Assembly: GCA_020720405.1 (NCBI GenBank)
Contig: DYOS01000007.1
Span: 1-56,880, forward strand
DNA length: 56,880 bases
Direction: 5' to 3'
Source: Caldithrix sp.
GTDB taxonomy: Bacteria > Calditrichota > Calditrichia > Calditrichales > Calditrichaceae
Shown here: piece after piece, positions 1-8,802 of the stretch
How the letters are laid out: each line of letters opens with the position of its first letter
Numbering within the stretch: the first letter of the stretch is position 1
The notes under the pieces: generated by a model
Told to the model about the DNA's origin: nothing
Database searches by the model: none
What the model saw: only the letters and a program-made list of their open reading frames with translations
Translations under genes and position numbers: made by a program

Positions 1-27
1 GCGCTACGACCCGCAAACAGGTAATTC

Positions 28-293
28 TTGCGCCCTAAGGCCACCGGACGGATACCAACTTTGGACGATTACCGCAACACTTCGGATGATACGATTGTGG
101 AAGGCGAAATTGAAGAAGGCAAATTGTATAAAGAAAAAGACTTTAACCGAACCATTGAAATTGTAGAACGAGAAGCCAAGCGGGTAAACAACTTTTTAGA
201 TGAAGCCAACCAAAACGAAAAGGCAATTATCTTTTGTGCCAATCAGGGACACGCGCATTGATTCGGGTTTTGGTTAATCAAAACAGACGATAA
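28..293 (+). pseudogene. type I restriction endonuclease R subunit (HsdR) fragment, frameshifted
   Basis: The translation from the TTG at 28 resembles the part of HsdR between the helicase domains: a DDTIVEGEIEEGKLYKEKDF stretch, then an RTIEI..EREAKRVNNFLD segment and an EKAIIFCANQGHA segment, as in the EcoEI-type R subunit. The frame stops at 259-261, but the reading continues as LIRVLVNQN in the next frame from 258 to a stop at 291-293, which fits the expected HA..IRDLINQ continuation. This indicates a frameshift. There is no start region, nuclease domain or ATP site, and no HsdM or HsdS is visible. The frame upstream of 28 is closed by a stop at 22-24. It is probably a decaying remnant next to dnaA; a sequencing or assembly error at the window edge is the alternative. 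Confidence 0.6.
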
Positions 294-383
294 AAGAAGG
301 GGATGCTGAGCCAACGCCCGGCAGTTATACAATTCTATGCTACTCTTCTGTAATATGTACCTCAGCGGAAGGATACAAATATA

Positions 384-1772
384 TTAGCGGTTGTATTCGA
401 GATGCTTCTCCATGGCCTGTAATTTCTGGGCAAAAATCGGGTCTTCTTTCAGCCGTTGACCAACATTCTCAAGTGAATGGATAACCGTAGTATGATCCCG
501 TCCGCCAAAATGCAGGCCAATAGTAATCAGGGAATGGTTGGTCAGTTTTTTTGCCAGGTACATCGCCGCCTGCCGGGCTTTAACGATTTCCCGTTTCCTG
601 GTTTTAGCCCGCAACTGGTCGATCGGCAATTGGAAGGACTTGGCCACATAGGTCATGATTAAGTCTATGGACAGGTTGTTTTTATCCGGTGGGGCAATTT
701 CGGTAGCGATAGTCCGGGCCAGTTCCACCGTCGGTTCGGCTGCGGTAAAGGTAACCTGAGCCATAATTTTGGTCAGTGCGCCTTCCAGAATGCGCACATT
801 GGAGGTCAGATTGACCGCCAGGTATTCCAGAACATCGGCCGGAATTTCCAATCCGCTCTCATCGCATTTGTTGCGCAGAATGGCCAGCCGTGTCTCAAAA
901 TCCGGTGGCTGTACATCAACAACCAAGCCTGAATTGAAACGGGATAAAAGCCTTTCTTCAAGACCATTCAGCTCATTAATCGGGCGGTCGGATGTCAGAA
1001 CAATCTGTTTTTTGTTTTGCTGCAGATCGTTAAAGGTGTGGAAGAATTCTTCCTGCGTTTTGCCTTTTTTCGCAAAGAACTGGATATCATCAAGCAGGAG
1101 AATATCGCAGGATCTGTAAAAAGCAGAAAATTCCGAAGCCTTATTCTCCTGAATGGAATTTATAAAATGCGTGGTGAAAGTTTCGGACGAGGCATAATAC
1201 ACTCTGGTGCCCGGTTTTTTTCTGACCGAGTAATTGCCGATGGCCTGAATAAGGTGCGTTTTACCCAGCCCGGTTCCACCATAAATGATCAGTGGATTAT
1301 ATTTGGTTTCACCCGGTGATTCAGCTACAGCCCGGCTGGCCGCATAAGCAAAATTATTACTGTCGCCGACAATAAAATTTTCAAAGGTATAACGCTCATT
1401 GATCCGGGTGCTGTATAGTGCATCGGTGTGCAGTGGTTTCTGATTCCCGGCTGGTTCAGATTTCCAGTCCAAAGGATGATAGGCCGAGTTAACCGGTTTT
1501 GAATCACGGGGTACAAAACGGACTTTTCTCTGCTCACCGACATGTTGCAGAACGGCATTTGAAATCAGCTTGGAATAATGGGACTCGAGCCACTCGGCAA
1601 AAAAGTTATTTGGAACATTGATGCGCAGAGTTTTTTCATCATCCGAGAGCAATTTTGTCGGCGCGAACCAGGTGTTATAGGTTTGCGGTGTCGTATTCTG
1701 TTGAATGACTTCCAGAACCCCTTCCCAAACGGAATGCAGGTCCTCTTGTGGTCTGGTCTCAGCGGCAATCAT
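384..1772 (-). CDS. dnaA: chromosomal replication initiator protein DnaA
   Basis: DnaA binds DnaA boxes at oriC and opens the duplex to load the replicative helicase. All domains are visible. The N-terminal helicase-loading domain includes LHSVWEGVLEVIQ. The AAA+ core has Walker A GGTGLGKTHL and Walker B ILLLDDIQFF. The C-terminal DNA-binding domain has the signature GGRDHTTVIHS. I chose the ATG at 1772 because a GGGAG Shine-Dalgarno lies 8 bases upstream (1781-1785); this gives about 462 residues. An in-frame GTG at 1808 would add 12 residues, but it has no ribosome binding site and lies inside a perfect DnaA box (1801-1809). That box suggests DnaA autoregulation. The gene runs alone on the minus strand, away from ridA. 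No dnaN follows within the window. Confidence 0.97.
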   Translation of the reverse strand: MIAAETRPQEDLHSVWEGVLEVIQQNTTPQTYNTWFAPTKLLSDDEKTLRINVPNNFFAEWLESHYSKLISNAVLQHVGEQRKVRFVPRDSKPVNSAYHPLDWKSEPAGNQKPLHTDALYSTRINERYTFENFIVGDSNNFAYAASRAVAESPGETKYNPLIIYGGTGLGKTHLIQAIGNYSVRKKPGTRVYYASSETFTTHFINSIQENKASEFSAFYRSCDILLLDDIQFFAKKGKTQEEFFHTFNDLQQNKKQIVLTSDRPINELNGLEERLLSRFNSGLVVDVQPPDFETRLAILRNKCDESGLEIPADVLEYLAVNLTSNVRILEGALTKIMAQVTFTAAEPTVELARTIATEIAPPDKNNLSIDLIMTYVAKSFQLPIDQLRAKTRKREIVKARQAAMYLAKKLTNHSLITIGLHFGGRDHTTVIHSLENVGQRLKEDPIFAQKLQAMEKHLEYNR

Positions 1773-1800
1773 TGCTTCATCTCCCTGGTCATTTTTATAA

Positions 1801-2010
1801 TTATCCACATTGAGAAAACATCAAACCACTGTAAAAACTAAGCTTATGAATACGGACTAAACCTGATGGTTTTGGCAGTAAAATTCATAAACTGTTGTTA
1901 AATAACAGCTTAAATATTAGATATCCCGGAATGTGAATTTTTTCTGATAGCAGGTTTGTACATGTATGTGAATATTTAAATGTTATTCACAACTTATCCA
2001 CAACCCCTCA
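1801..2010. other. candidate replication origin (DnaA-box cluster upstream of dnaA)
   Basis: This intergenic region holds two perfect TTATCCACA boxes (1801-1809 and 1994-2002), one TTATTCACA box (1983-1991) spaced 11 bp, one helical turn, from the last, and an inverted near-match TGTGAATAT (1967-1975). A weaker TGTGAATTT lies at 1932-1940. An AT-rich stretch with the inverted repeat CTGTTGTTAAATAACAG lies around 1893-1920 and could be the unwinding element. The position next to dnaA is classical for bacterial oriC. GC-skew inversion could not be measured over such a short window. The rest of the 1773-2174 gap holds the dnaA leader and the ridA promoter. Confidence 0.6.
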
Positions 2011-2119
2011 TGCCCTCCAAAAAAATATTGGCAGATGAGCGTTTAAAAGTCAAGCAAAGTTCGAATAATTTTTCCTTTTTTCATGCTTTTTAAAAGGATT
2101 GATGTTTCACAAATCACGC

Positions 2120-2148
2120 TTGACATTAAGTAGGCAGGTAACCTATTT
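2120..2148 (+). promoter_or_regulatory. candidate sigma-70 promoter of ridA
   Basis: A perfect TTGACA (2120-2125) is followed after 17 bases by CTATTT (2143-2148), a weak -10. The predicted start of transcription lies about 20 bases before a GGAGG ribosome binding site (2162-2166), which is 8 bases before the ridA ATG. Confidence 0.45.
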
Positions 2149-2174
2149 TTTCGGCCATTACGGAGGATTATAGT

Positions 2175-2561
2175 ATGAAACGTGAGACGATTCTAACCAA
2201 ACAGGCACCGCTGCCAATTGGTCCCTATTCTCAGGCTGTGTTGACTGATCATTTGATTTTTGCCTCGGGGCAGGTGGCTATAAATCCATCCACCGGGGAA
2301 TTTGTTGGCGCTGATATTGAGACCCAGACCAGGCAGGTCATGCAGAATCTGCAGGCCGTTTTAAATGCCGCCGGCTCTTCACTGGAGATGGTTTTGAAAA
2401 CGACCATTTTTCTGAAAGATTTTAATGACTTTGCCCGGGTAAATTCTGTTTATGGTTCTTTCTTCGGCGATCAGCCGCCGGCCCGGTCAACCGTTGAAGT
2501 CAGCCGGCTGCCCAAAGATGCCGCCATCGAAATTGAATGTATTGCTCTTAAGAAAGACTGA
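2175..2561 (+). CDS. ridA: RidA family reactive intermediate (enamine/imine) deaminase
   Basis: RidA hydrolyses reactive 2-aminoacrylate and related enamines released by PLP enzymes, yielding keto acids and ammonia in the cytosol. The 128-residue length is exactly typical. The hallmark segments are present: PIGPYSQAV near the N-terminus, FASGQVAINP, and the C-terminal signature PPARSTVEVSRLPKDAAIEI, whose Arg contacts the substrate carboxylate and whose Glu activates water. A strong GGAGG site precedes the ATG. The lipid kinase follows after only 5 bases, so the two are probably co-transcribed, together with genes up to about 8.7 kb. Confidence 0.93.
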   Translation: MKRETILTKQAPLPIGPYSQAVLTDHLIFASGQVAINPSTGEFVGADIETQTRQVMQNLQAVLNAAGSSLEMVLKTTIFLKDFNDFARVNSVYGSFFGDQPPARSTVEVSRLPKDAAIEIECIALKKD

Positions 2562-2566
2562 TTTAC

Positions 2567-3448
2567 TTGATCACCCGCAGTTTTATCGTCAATCCCGCCT
2601 CCGGACGGGGCAAAGGTTTAAAAATAGCCCGGTTAATAAAAGAACTTATCCATAAAAATAATCTTACGGATACTCTTTATTATACTGATAAACCGCACCA
2701 TGCAACACAAATAGCCCGTGATCTGGCCGGAAAGAGTCAGCAGATCATCGTCGTCGGTGGTGACGGCACCTTTCAGGAAGTAATAAACGGCATCGTTGGT
2801 ACCCCGGTTCAGCTTGGCCTGATCCCGGTCGGAACCGGTAATGATTTTGTCCGTGCAGCACCAATACCCATCTCACCCCAGGCCGCTTTTCAAACGGTTT
2901 TGAATGGACATACAATGAAAATTGACATCGTCCGGGCCGGGGATCGTTATTTTCATAATGCGCTTGGGGTGGGATTTGATGCCCATGTGGTTTCATACGC
3001 CAATAAAATAAAATATCTGCGCGGCAGTGCAGTTTATCTTAAAGCTATTTTTCAGACCCTGACCAAATACAGCCCGGTACAACTAACATACATTGATGAA
3101 GCCGGGGCGCGGTCAAAGGACTGGTTTCTGATTGTAGTGGGAAATGGGAAAGCACTGGGCGGCGGATTCCGGTTGACACCGGATGCCGAGCTGACCGATG
3201 GCTGGCTGGATATCTGCCTTATTGAAAATATGCCCCGTCCGCAAATCATAAAAAACCTGGTTAAAGTTTACTGGGGCGGCCATAAATCCGATCCCAGGGT
3301 TGAGCTAAAACGGGCCCGGAAAATTGAATTCCGTTCGGAACAGGGCTTTGCGGTGCATGCTGATGGGGAATTGATCTCCATGAATCAAAAGCATCTCGAA
3401 ATCGAACTGATACCTGAAGCTGTTGAACTGATTTGTGATCCCTCATGA
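2567..3448 (+). CDS. diacylglycerol kinase family lipid kinase (YegS/BmrU-like)
   Basis: Members of this family phosphorylate diacylglycerol or related lipids at the inner face of the membrane. The N-terminal catalytic domain shows the phosphate-binding signature VVGGDGTFQEVINGI and a following GLIPVGTGNDF motif, both diagnostic. The C-terminal beta-sandwich ends with an acidic HADGE motif that typically binds metal. About 293 residues is normal. The start is a TTG five bases after the ridA stop; the translation reads MITRSFIVNPASGRG, matching the usual N-terminal strand, so this start is credible. It overlaps the next gene by 4 bases (ATGA). The lipid substrate cannot be told from sequence. 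Confidence 0.9.
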   Translation: MITRSFIVNPASGRGKGLKIARLIKELIHKNNLTDTLYYTDKPHHATQIARDLAGKSQQIIVVGGDGTFQEVINGIVGTPVQLGLIPVGTGNDFVRAAPIPISPQAAFQTVLNGHTMKIDIVRAGDRYFHNALGVGFDAHVVSYANKIKYLRGSAVYLKAIFQTLTKYSPVQLTYIDEAGARSKDWFLIVVGNGKALGGGFRLTPDAELTDGWLDICLIENMPRPQIIKNLVKVYWGGHKSDPRVELKRARKIEFRSEQGFAVHADGELISMNQKHLEIELIPEAVELICDPS

Positions 3449-4188
3449 GAATTAAGCTATTCATCGTTTTTATCTTTTTTTGCGGTCAGATGCTTTTTGC
3501 CCAACAGGATTCTGTAACCGCCCTCCGGGTGCCGGAACTAAAGCAAAATCAGGCTGAGAAAAGTATTTTCTGGCCGGCTTTGCTTATCCCGGGAGTAGTG
3601 CAGGTTGAACAGAACCGTCTGAAACCGGCAGCCTTTTATTATTTCACAGGCATGACCTTTTATTACCGGTCATTCTATAATTTGGTCCGCTACGAGGCAG
3701 GTCACGATAAAAAATATCTGACCCGTTTCCGTGCTGATCTTGGTGTGGCCGGGCTGATCCATCTGAGCAGTACGCTCGATGCGGTTTATGCCAGTCATCT
3801 CGGTCTCGGTCAGAATTGGAACAGTGACCCCTTTTCACCGCTGCCTTTAAAATCGCCCTGGGCGGCCAGCCTGCGTTCGGCAATTTTCCCCGGCTGGGGT
3901 CAGGTTTACAATGAAAGCTATATAAAAGCGGTAATTTACCTCGGTGTTGATGGGTATTTCCTGTACCAGGCCAGAGAAGCAGATATCCGTTACAAATCTT
4001 CCGGGAAAAGCAGTGACCGGGAAGAGCGCTCAAAATACAACTGGTATTTTGGTCTGGCCTACCTGATGACCATCCTCGATGCTCATGTAGATGCTTATCT
4101 TTACGGATTTGAAAAAACCATGCAATTAACAGTGGAGCCGGAATTTGGGAATCAGGGTATACTGGTCGGTATTTCTTATTCTTTTTAG
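3445..4188 (+). CDS. DUF5683 domain-containing secreted/membrane protein
   Basis: A signal peptide of about 19 residues ending in FAQ is followed by two membrane-associated halves. The second half contains SLRSAIFPGWGQVYN, the hallmark of the DUF5683 family, followed by a hydrophobic segment and a tyrosine-rich tail. The first half carries a related LLIPGVVQVEQN segment, which suggests an internal duplication. DUF5683 proteins are common in the FCB group, and no biochemical function is established. The start overlaps the lipid-kinase stop by 4 bases, and the 3' end overlaps the YfiM-like gene by 44 bases in another frame, so the three are translationally linked. Confidence 0.8.
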   Translation: MRIKLFIVFIFFCGQMLFAQQDSVTALRVPELKQNQAEKSIFWPALLIPGVVQVEQNRLKPAAFYYFTGMTFYYRSFYNLVRYEAGHDKKYLTRFRADLGVAGLIHLSSTLDAVYASHLGLGQNWNSDPFSPLPLKSPWAASLRSAIFPGWGQVYNESYIKAVIYLGVDGYFLYQAREADIRYKSSGKSSDREERSKYNWYFGLAYLMTILDAHVDAYLYGFEKTMQLTVEPEFGNQGILVGISYSF

Positions 4189-4525
4189 TCTGCTCAGGAT
4201 GGCACCGGCCCAATCGGTATCAGGGACAGATTCCTGCAGGACTGTTATTGAGAAATCCTGGTTCAGCCCGGATCTGAATTTCGGAGTGGACAAGGCCCGG
4301 CATTTCAATGCTTCACTTATTTCAGCCCTGCTTTACCAGAAAAGTATGGAGCAAAATTGCCCTGAACTGGCCAAACCGGAGTTCGTTTTTGGCTTCAGTC
4401 TGTCCCTCGGTTTACTCAAGGAATTTTATGACCTGCGGATTAAAAAATCATCCGTCTCCGCGGGTGATTTAGTTGCGGATCTGGCCGGGACCGGCTGTGC
4501 CCTGATTATAGGAAACCTCAGATAA
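4145..4525 (+). CDS. YfiM-like (DUF2279) periplasmic protein
   Basis: This 126-residue protein has an N-terminal signal (hydrophobic segment ending near APAQS). It then shows DKARHFNASLISALLYQ and GLLKEFYDLRIKKSSVSAGD with VADLAGTGCA. The DKxxHF and the KEFYD...S..D.V.D..G pattern is that of YfiM/DUF2279 putative periplasmic proteins. The role is unknown. It overlaps the DUF5683 gene by 44 bases and ends 2 bases before the PHP gene, which argues for one transcript. The first ATG sits inside the upstream gene without an obvious ribosome binding site, so the exact start is uncertain. Confidence 0.65.
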   Translation: MGIRVYWSVFLILFSLLRMAPAQSVSGTDSCRTVIEKSWFSPDLNFGVDKARHFNASLISALLYQKSMEQNCPELAKPEFVFGFSLSLGLLKEFYDLRIKKSSVSAGDLVADLAGTGCALIIGNLR

Positions 4526-4527
4526 TT

Positions 4528-5583
4528 ATGTCCCTGTATTTATATAACGGCGTTATTCATATCCATTCTACTTACAGTGACGGTGCGTTGAGCATTCCGG
4601 AAATTGCGGCCAGTGCTGCGGCCCTGAAACTGGACTATATGCTGATGACCGATCATAACACCCTTAAACCAAAATTTGACGGTCTTGAAGGTTATCATTC
4701 CAGTGTCCTGGTCGGTATTGGAATGGAGATAAACGATCCTGCCGATACCAACCATTACCTGGCCTTTGATATTGATGAAGACTTTTCAGAACTGTTGCCG
4801 CCCGGGGAATATGTGCGCAGAGTTAAAGAACAGGGTGGTTTTGGTTTTATTGCCCATCCGGATGAGAACCGCTCGCATTTGGACGCTTATCCGCCCTATC
4901 CCTGGAATCTGTGGGATAATCAGGCTTTTGACGGAATTGAAATCTGGAACCAGATGTCCGAGTGGATGGAAGGTCTGACTTCCAAAAACAAATTCCGGCG
5001 GGTTCTGCATCCCCGGCGCTCCATTCTTGGCCCAAAGCAGGTAACTCTGCAGCGCTGGGATGAGCTGAACCTGAAACGGAAAGTCGTTGGTCTGGGCGGC
5101 GTTGATGCCCATGGTGTAAATTATAAACTATGGGGACTCTTCAGGTTGATCATCTTTCGTTACAAGGTGGTTTTCAGAACCATCCGCACCCATTTGCTGA
5201 CGCTGAATAAACTGCATCCGGAGAATCCGGCCAATTACAAACAGGATATTACCACGCTGTACGAAGCTCTGCGCCATGGCCGTTCTTTTTTCTCAAACCA
5301 TTATCTTGGGGATGCCTCAGCTTTCCGTTTCTATGCGGTCAGTGCAGATAGTGAGTTTCAGATGGGTGATACAGTGCCATTCCGGCCGGACCTGCGTTTC
5401 ATTATAAAGAATACCGGGCAAGCCGTTACCAGGCTGCTGCACAACGGGCAGATTATAGCCAATTTTTCTGCACCCGAAATCTCATATCCCGTCCCGTCTC
5501 CAGGTGTCTACCGGGTAGAAGTTCTGCGCGAGGCTCAGCCCTGGATTTTCTCCAACCATATCCGTATTGAAGATGTCCGCTGA
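4528..5583 (+). CDS. PHP-domain metal-dependent hydrolase (CehA/McbA-type)
   Basis: The PHP fold is a metal-dependent phosphoesterase/hydrolase. Metal ligands are visible: HIHSTYSDG (HxH) at residues 11-19, TDHNT at about 42, GMEIND at about 71, and FIAHPDENR at about 109; VGLGGVDAHG near 189 supplies the last His/Asp pair. The C-terminal 80 residues form a predicted beta-rich domain (RFIIKNTGQAVTRLLHNGQII) as in CehA-like proteins. The length of 351 residues suits that group. Substrate is unknown. It overlaps the 5' end of the prenyltransferase gene by 11 bases. Confidence 0.85.
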   Translation: MSLYLYNGVIHIHSTYSDGALSIPEIAASAAALKLDYMLMTDHNTLKPKFDGLEGYHSSVLVGIGMEINDPADTNHYLAFDIDEDFSELLPPGEYVRRVKEQGGFGFIAHPDENRSHLDAYPPYPWNLWDNQAFDGIEIWNQMSEWMEGLTSKNKFRRVLHPRRSILGPKQVTLQRWDELNLKRKVVGLGGVDAHGVNYKLWGLFRLIIFRYKVVFRTIRTHLLTLNKLHPENPANYKQDITTLYEALRHGRSFFSNHYLGDASAFRFYAVSADSEFQMGDTVPFRPDLRFIIKNTGQAVTRLLHNGQIIANFSAPEISYPVPSPGVYRVEVLREAQPWIFSNHIRIEDVR

Positions 5584-6523
5584 ACAAAACCTGTCATTAC
5601 CGCGCTTTATCCGGCTGCTGGATTATCTATTTGTCTTGCGTCCGGTGCTTTTTTTCCCGGGCTGGTCAACCGTTTTAGCCGGATATTATGGTCAATCCGG
5701 ATCACCTTTTTCAGGTGTAGTCAACCGGGATCCGGGTTGGCTGCTGGTTGCTTTCGGGCTGGCCATGGGCGGTAGTTTTCTGCTGAACCAGATTTGCGAC
5801 CGTGATTCAGACCGTATAAATAAAAAACTTTTTCTGCTCGCCGATGATCATATTTCGCCGCCGGCGGCCTGGGCAGAAGCTATCTTGTTGCTCCTGTTAT
5901 CACTACCTGCGGCGTTCTTTTATGGTTTACCCGTACTTATCGCGGTTATTGTTTTTATCCTGATCACCGGCTGGGTTTATAACTTCCGGCCGTTCCGCTG
6001 GAAAAATCATCCGGCCGGCAGTGTTGCCGCCAATCTTTTAATGGGCTGGCTGGCTTTTATCATCGGTTGGCTGGCGGTCAGGCCATTCAGCCGGGAGATG
6101 ATTATTTTCAGCCTGCCCTATACGTTTTTAAACCTGGCCTTATATTTTCACACCCTGCTCCCGGATGTGGCTGGCGACCGGCAGTGTGGTAAGAAAACCA
6201 TTGCCGTTTTAAGCGGTGAAAAACCGGTCATTGGGCTGGCTGTGTTTCTTTATCTGGCCGGTCTGCTGCTGGCGTTGATCAATCATGACTGGCCGGCCAT
6301 CATTATTTTCCTGGCCGCCGGCCCATTTTTTATACAGCAATCCATTCGCCGGGATATTACCTCCACCCTGCGCACCACCAAATTTTCAGCCTTCATTTTT
6401 GCGCTGGTCATTGGTCTTTTCTGGCCTATTTATTACCTTATGATCGTTGCGGCATATTTTGGAACACGCTGGTATTTCCGGCGACGATTCAACCTGGATT
6501 ATCCCAATTTTAATGCAAAATAA
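5573..6523 (+). CDS. UbiA family prenyltransferase
   Basis: An integral membrane protein with about eight hydrophobic segments. It carries both aspartate motifs of UbiA enzymes, NQICDRDSDRINKK (residues ~80-93) and DVAGDRQCGKKTI (~198-210), which bind the Mg-diphosphate of the prenyl donor. UbiA enzymes attach prenyl chains to quinone rings, haem, chlorophyll or glycerol phosphates; the acceptor here is not evident. I use the ATG at 5573, since the upstream in-frame TTG at 5567 lies deeper in the PHP gene. It is followed 10 bases later by ftsY. No quinone genes are adjacent. Confidence 0.85.
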   Translation: MSAEQNLSLPRFIRLLDYLFVLRPVLFFPGWSTVLAGYYGQSGSPFSGVVNRDPGWLLVAFGLAMGGSFLLNQICDRDSDRINKKLFLLADDHISPPAAWAEAILLLLLSLPAAFFYGLPVLIAVIVFILITGWVYNFRPFRWKNHPAGSVAANLLMGWLAFIIGWLAVRPFSREMIIFSLPYTFLNLALYFHTLLPDVAGDRQCGKKTIAVLSGEKPVIGLAVFLYLAGLLLALINHDWPAIIIFLAAGPFFIQQSIRRDITSTLRTTKFSAFIFALVIGLFWPIYYLMIVAAYFGTRWYFRRRFNLDYPNFNAK

Positions 6524-6533
6524 AAGGATTTAG

Positions 6534-7442
6534 ATGATATCAGAAAAACTGGACCGGGGATTAGCCAAAACCCGGCAGAATATTTTTTCACGGCTCGGCC
6601 GGCTATTCAGTGCCAAAAGCAAAATTGATGATAACCTGCTGGATGAAATAGAAGAGATTCTGATTTCAGCCGATGTCGGAGTTGAAACCACCGACTACCT
6701 GGTGGACAGAATTCGTCAGCGCGTGCGCCGGGAAAGATATGAGACATCGGCAGAACTGGACAGCCTGATCCGTGATGAAATTAAAGAGCTGCTCGAAGAT
6801 TCAAGGCAGGAAAAACCAGTGGAAGGAACAAAAGTTATTCTGGTCGTCGGCGTGAACGGCACCGGGAAAACCACATCCATTGCCAAGTTGGCCCGCCATT
6901 ATCAATCTCAAAATAAAAAAGTTCTGCTCGCTGCGGCTGATACATTCCGCGCCGCGGCCATTGACCAGTTAAGCATCTGGGCTGAACGACTGAACTGTGA
7001 GATTATCAAACACCAGGCTAATGCCGATCCGGCTGCCGTCGTTTTTGATGCCATTAATGCGGCTGTTTCCCGCAAACCCGATGTTCTGATAATTGATACG
7101 GCCGGCCGCCTGCATACCAAAAATAACCTGATGGCCGAACTGGAAAAAATTTACCGGGTCATTACCCGGCTTATACCCACCGCACCCCATGAGGCTATCC
7201 TGGTTTTGGACGCCGGCAATGGCCAGAATGCCCTGAATCAGGCCAGGGAATTTCTGAAAAGTGTTAACGTTGACAGCATCTTCCTGAGTAAACTGGACGG
7301 GACCGCCCGCGGTGGTATCGTTCTCGCCGTGCGCCGGGTTTTGAATATTCCGGTGCGCTATATCGGGACGGGTGAGAAAGCTGAGGATATGGCCATCTTT
7401 AATGCCGCAGAGTTTGTGGAAGGATTGTTCGGAGCCAAATGA
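6534..7442 (+). CDS. ftsY: signal recognition particle receptor FtsY
   Basis: FtsY is the SRP receptor GTPase that docks ribosome-nascent chain complexes at the SecYEG translocon. The N domain covers about residues 1-90. The G domain shows [15 protein letters not shown] (G1), [20 protein letters not shown] (G3) and [10 protein letters not shown] (G4), ending with [18 protein letters not shown]. At 302 residues it lacks a long acidic A domain, as is usual outside enterobacteria. A weak AAGGA site lies 8-9 bases upstream. The stop overlaps the rimO start (ATGA). Confidence 0.96.
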   Translation: MISEKLDRGLAKTRQNIFSRLGRLFSAKSKIDDNLLDEIEEILISADVGVETTDYLVDRIRQRVRRERYETSAELDSLIRDEIKELLEDSRQEKPVEGTKVILVVGVNGTGKTTSIAKLARHYQSQNKKVLLAAADTFRAAAIDQLSIWAERLNCEIIKHQANADPAAVVFDAINAAVSRKPDVLIIDTAGRLHTKNNLMAELEKIYRVITRLIPTAPHEAILVLDAGNGQNALNQAREFLKSVNVDSIFLSKLDGTARGGIVLAVRRVLNIPVRYIGTGEKAEDMAIFNAAEFVEGLFGAK

Positions 7443-8731
7443 AAAAAATTCATATCACCACACTGGGTTGTTCCAAAAACACCGTTGACAGTGAAGTTTT
7501 GATGGGCCAGTTACAAACCCATCATTTCCGTCTTGTTGAAAACCCGCATCAGTCGGATGTTATCATTATCAATACCTGCGGCTTTATTGAAGATGCCAAG
7601 GAAGAATCCATCCAGGCTATTTTTGAAGCGCTGCGCCTTAAAAAAGAAGATCCCGCCAAAAAAGTATTTGTAGCCGGCTGCCTGTCTCAGCGTTACCGGA
7701 AAGAAATTGAAAAAGAAATTCCCGAGGTGGATGCCATCTTCGGAACCGAGGATTACCATCAGATTCTGCAAACTCTTGGTGTAAAACATACGGCGATTGA
7801 TAATTTGATTCGTTACCGGAAACTGACCACGCCGCGTCACCTGGCTTATCTGAAAATATCAGAAGGGTGCAACCATACCTGTTCTTTCTGCGCTATTCCG
7901 GGCATCCGCGGCAAACACCGCAGCCGCAGTATGGAGAGCCTGGTCGCCGAAGCCGGACTGTTAGCTGAGAACGGGGCAAAGGAATTGATTATTGTCTCCC
8001 AGGACACCTCCTATTACGGAATTGATCTTTACGGCCAACAGCGGATTATTGAATTGATTGAGGAACTGAGCCGCATCGAAAAGCTGGAATGGATCCGGGT
8101 CTTGTACTGGTACCCAACTAATTTTCCCAGGGAATTTATCCGTATGGCCGAAGCCGGATCGAAGGTGATTCCTTACCTGGATATGCCGCTCCAGCATATC
8201 TCCGATCGAATGCTGAGCCTGATGCGACGGGGTGAGAACAGCGCCAAAATTAAAAATATTCTGACCGATTTCAGAGCCGTCAATCCGGCTATGGTTTTCC
8301 GGACGACATTTATACTGGGTCACCCCGGCGAAACGGAAGATGATTTTAAGGAATTATGCGATTTTGTGAGCGAGTTCAAAATTGACCGGATCGGCACCTT
8401 TGTTTACTCGGATGAGGACGGAACGCATGCCGCCGGCTTGGAATCGAAGGTTGCCAAACCTATGGCTGAAGTGCGTCGGGAGCAATTGATGGAAATTCAG
8501 CGCGAAATTTCCAGTGAACTTAATGAGAAACTGACCGGTACCATACAAAAAGTGCTGATTGATGAATATGACCGGGAAGGCGGGGTTTATATTGGCAGAA
8601 CTTTCCGCGATGCCCCGGAAGTGGATAATGAGGTTTTGGTCACTTCGGAAAGGAAATTAGAAGCAGGCGATTTTTTATCGGTTGTGGTTACCGGCAGCGG
8701 AGAGTATCATCTGGAGGGAACTCCGCTTTAG
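7439..8731 (+). CDS. rimO: ribosomal protein S12 methylthiotransferase RimO
   Basis: RimO is a radical-SAM enzyme with two 4Fe-4S clusters that methylthiolates the conserved Asp of ribosomal protein S12. The N-terminal cluster cysteines are in LGCSKNTVDSE, NTCGFIEDAKEES and VAGCLSQR. The radical-SAM motif is EGCNHTCSFCAIP (CxxxCxxC). A TRAM domain lies at the C-terminus. The sequence start [13 protein letters not shown] and the 430-residue length separate it from MiaB and MtaB. It is coupled to ftsY by a 4-base overlap. Confidence 0.95.
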   Translation: MKKIHITTLGCSKNTVDSEVLMGQLQTHHFRLVENPHQSDVIIINTCGFIEDAKEESIQAIFEALRLKKEDPAKKVFVAGCLSQRYRKEIEKEIPEVDAIFGTEDYHQILQTLGVKHTAIDNLIRYRKLTTPRHLAYLKISEGCNHTCSFCAIPGIRGKHRSRSMESLVAEAGLLAENGAKELIIVSQDTSYYGIDLYGQQRIIELIEELSRIEKLEWIRVLYWYPTNFPREFIRMAEAGSKVIPYLDMPLQHISDRMLSLMRRGENSAKIKNILTDFRAVNPAMVFRTTFILGHPGETEDDFKELCDFVSEFKIDRIGTFVYSDEDGTHAAGLESKVAKPMAEVRREQLMEIQREISSELNEKLTGTIQKVLIDEYDREGGVYIGRTFRDAPEVDNEVLVTSERKLEAGDFLSVVVTGSGEYHLEGTPL

Positions 8732-8802
8732 GCTGGCTAATTTCAATCAGGACTCACCGGGATGTGTTTGTGTGAAACGGATCGGATAAAAAAGGGGGCA
8801 TT

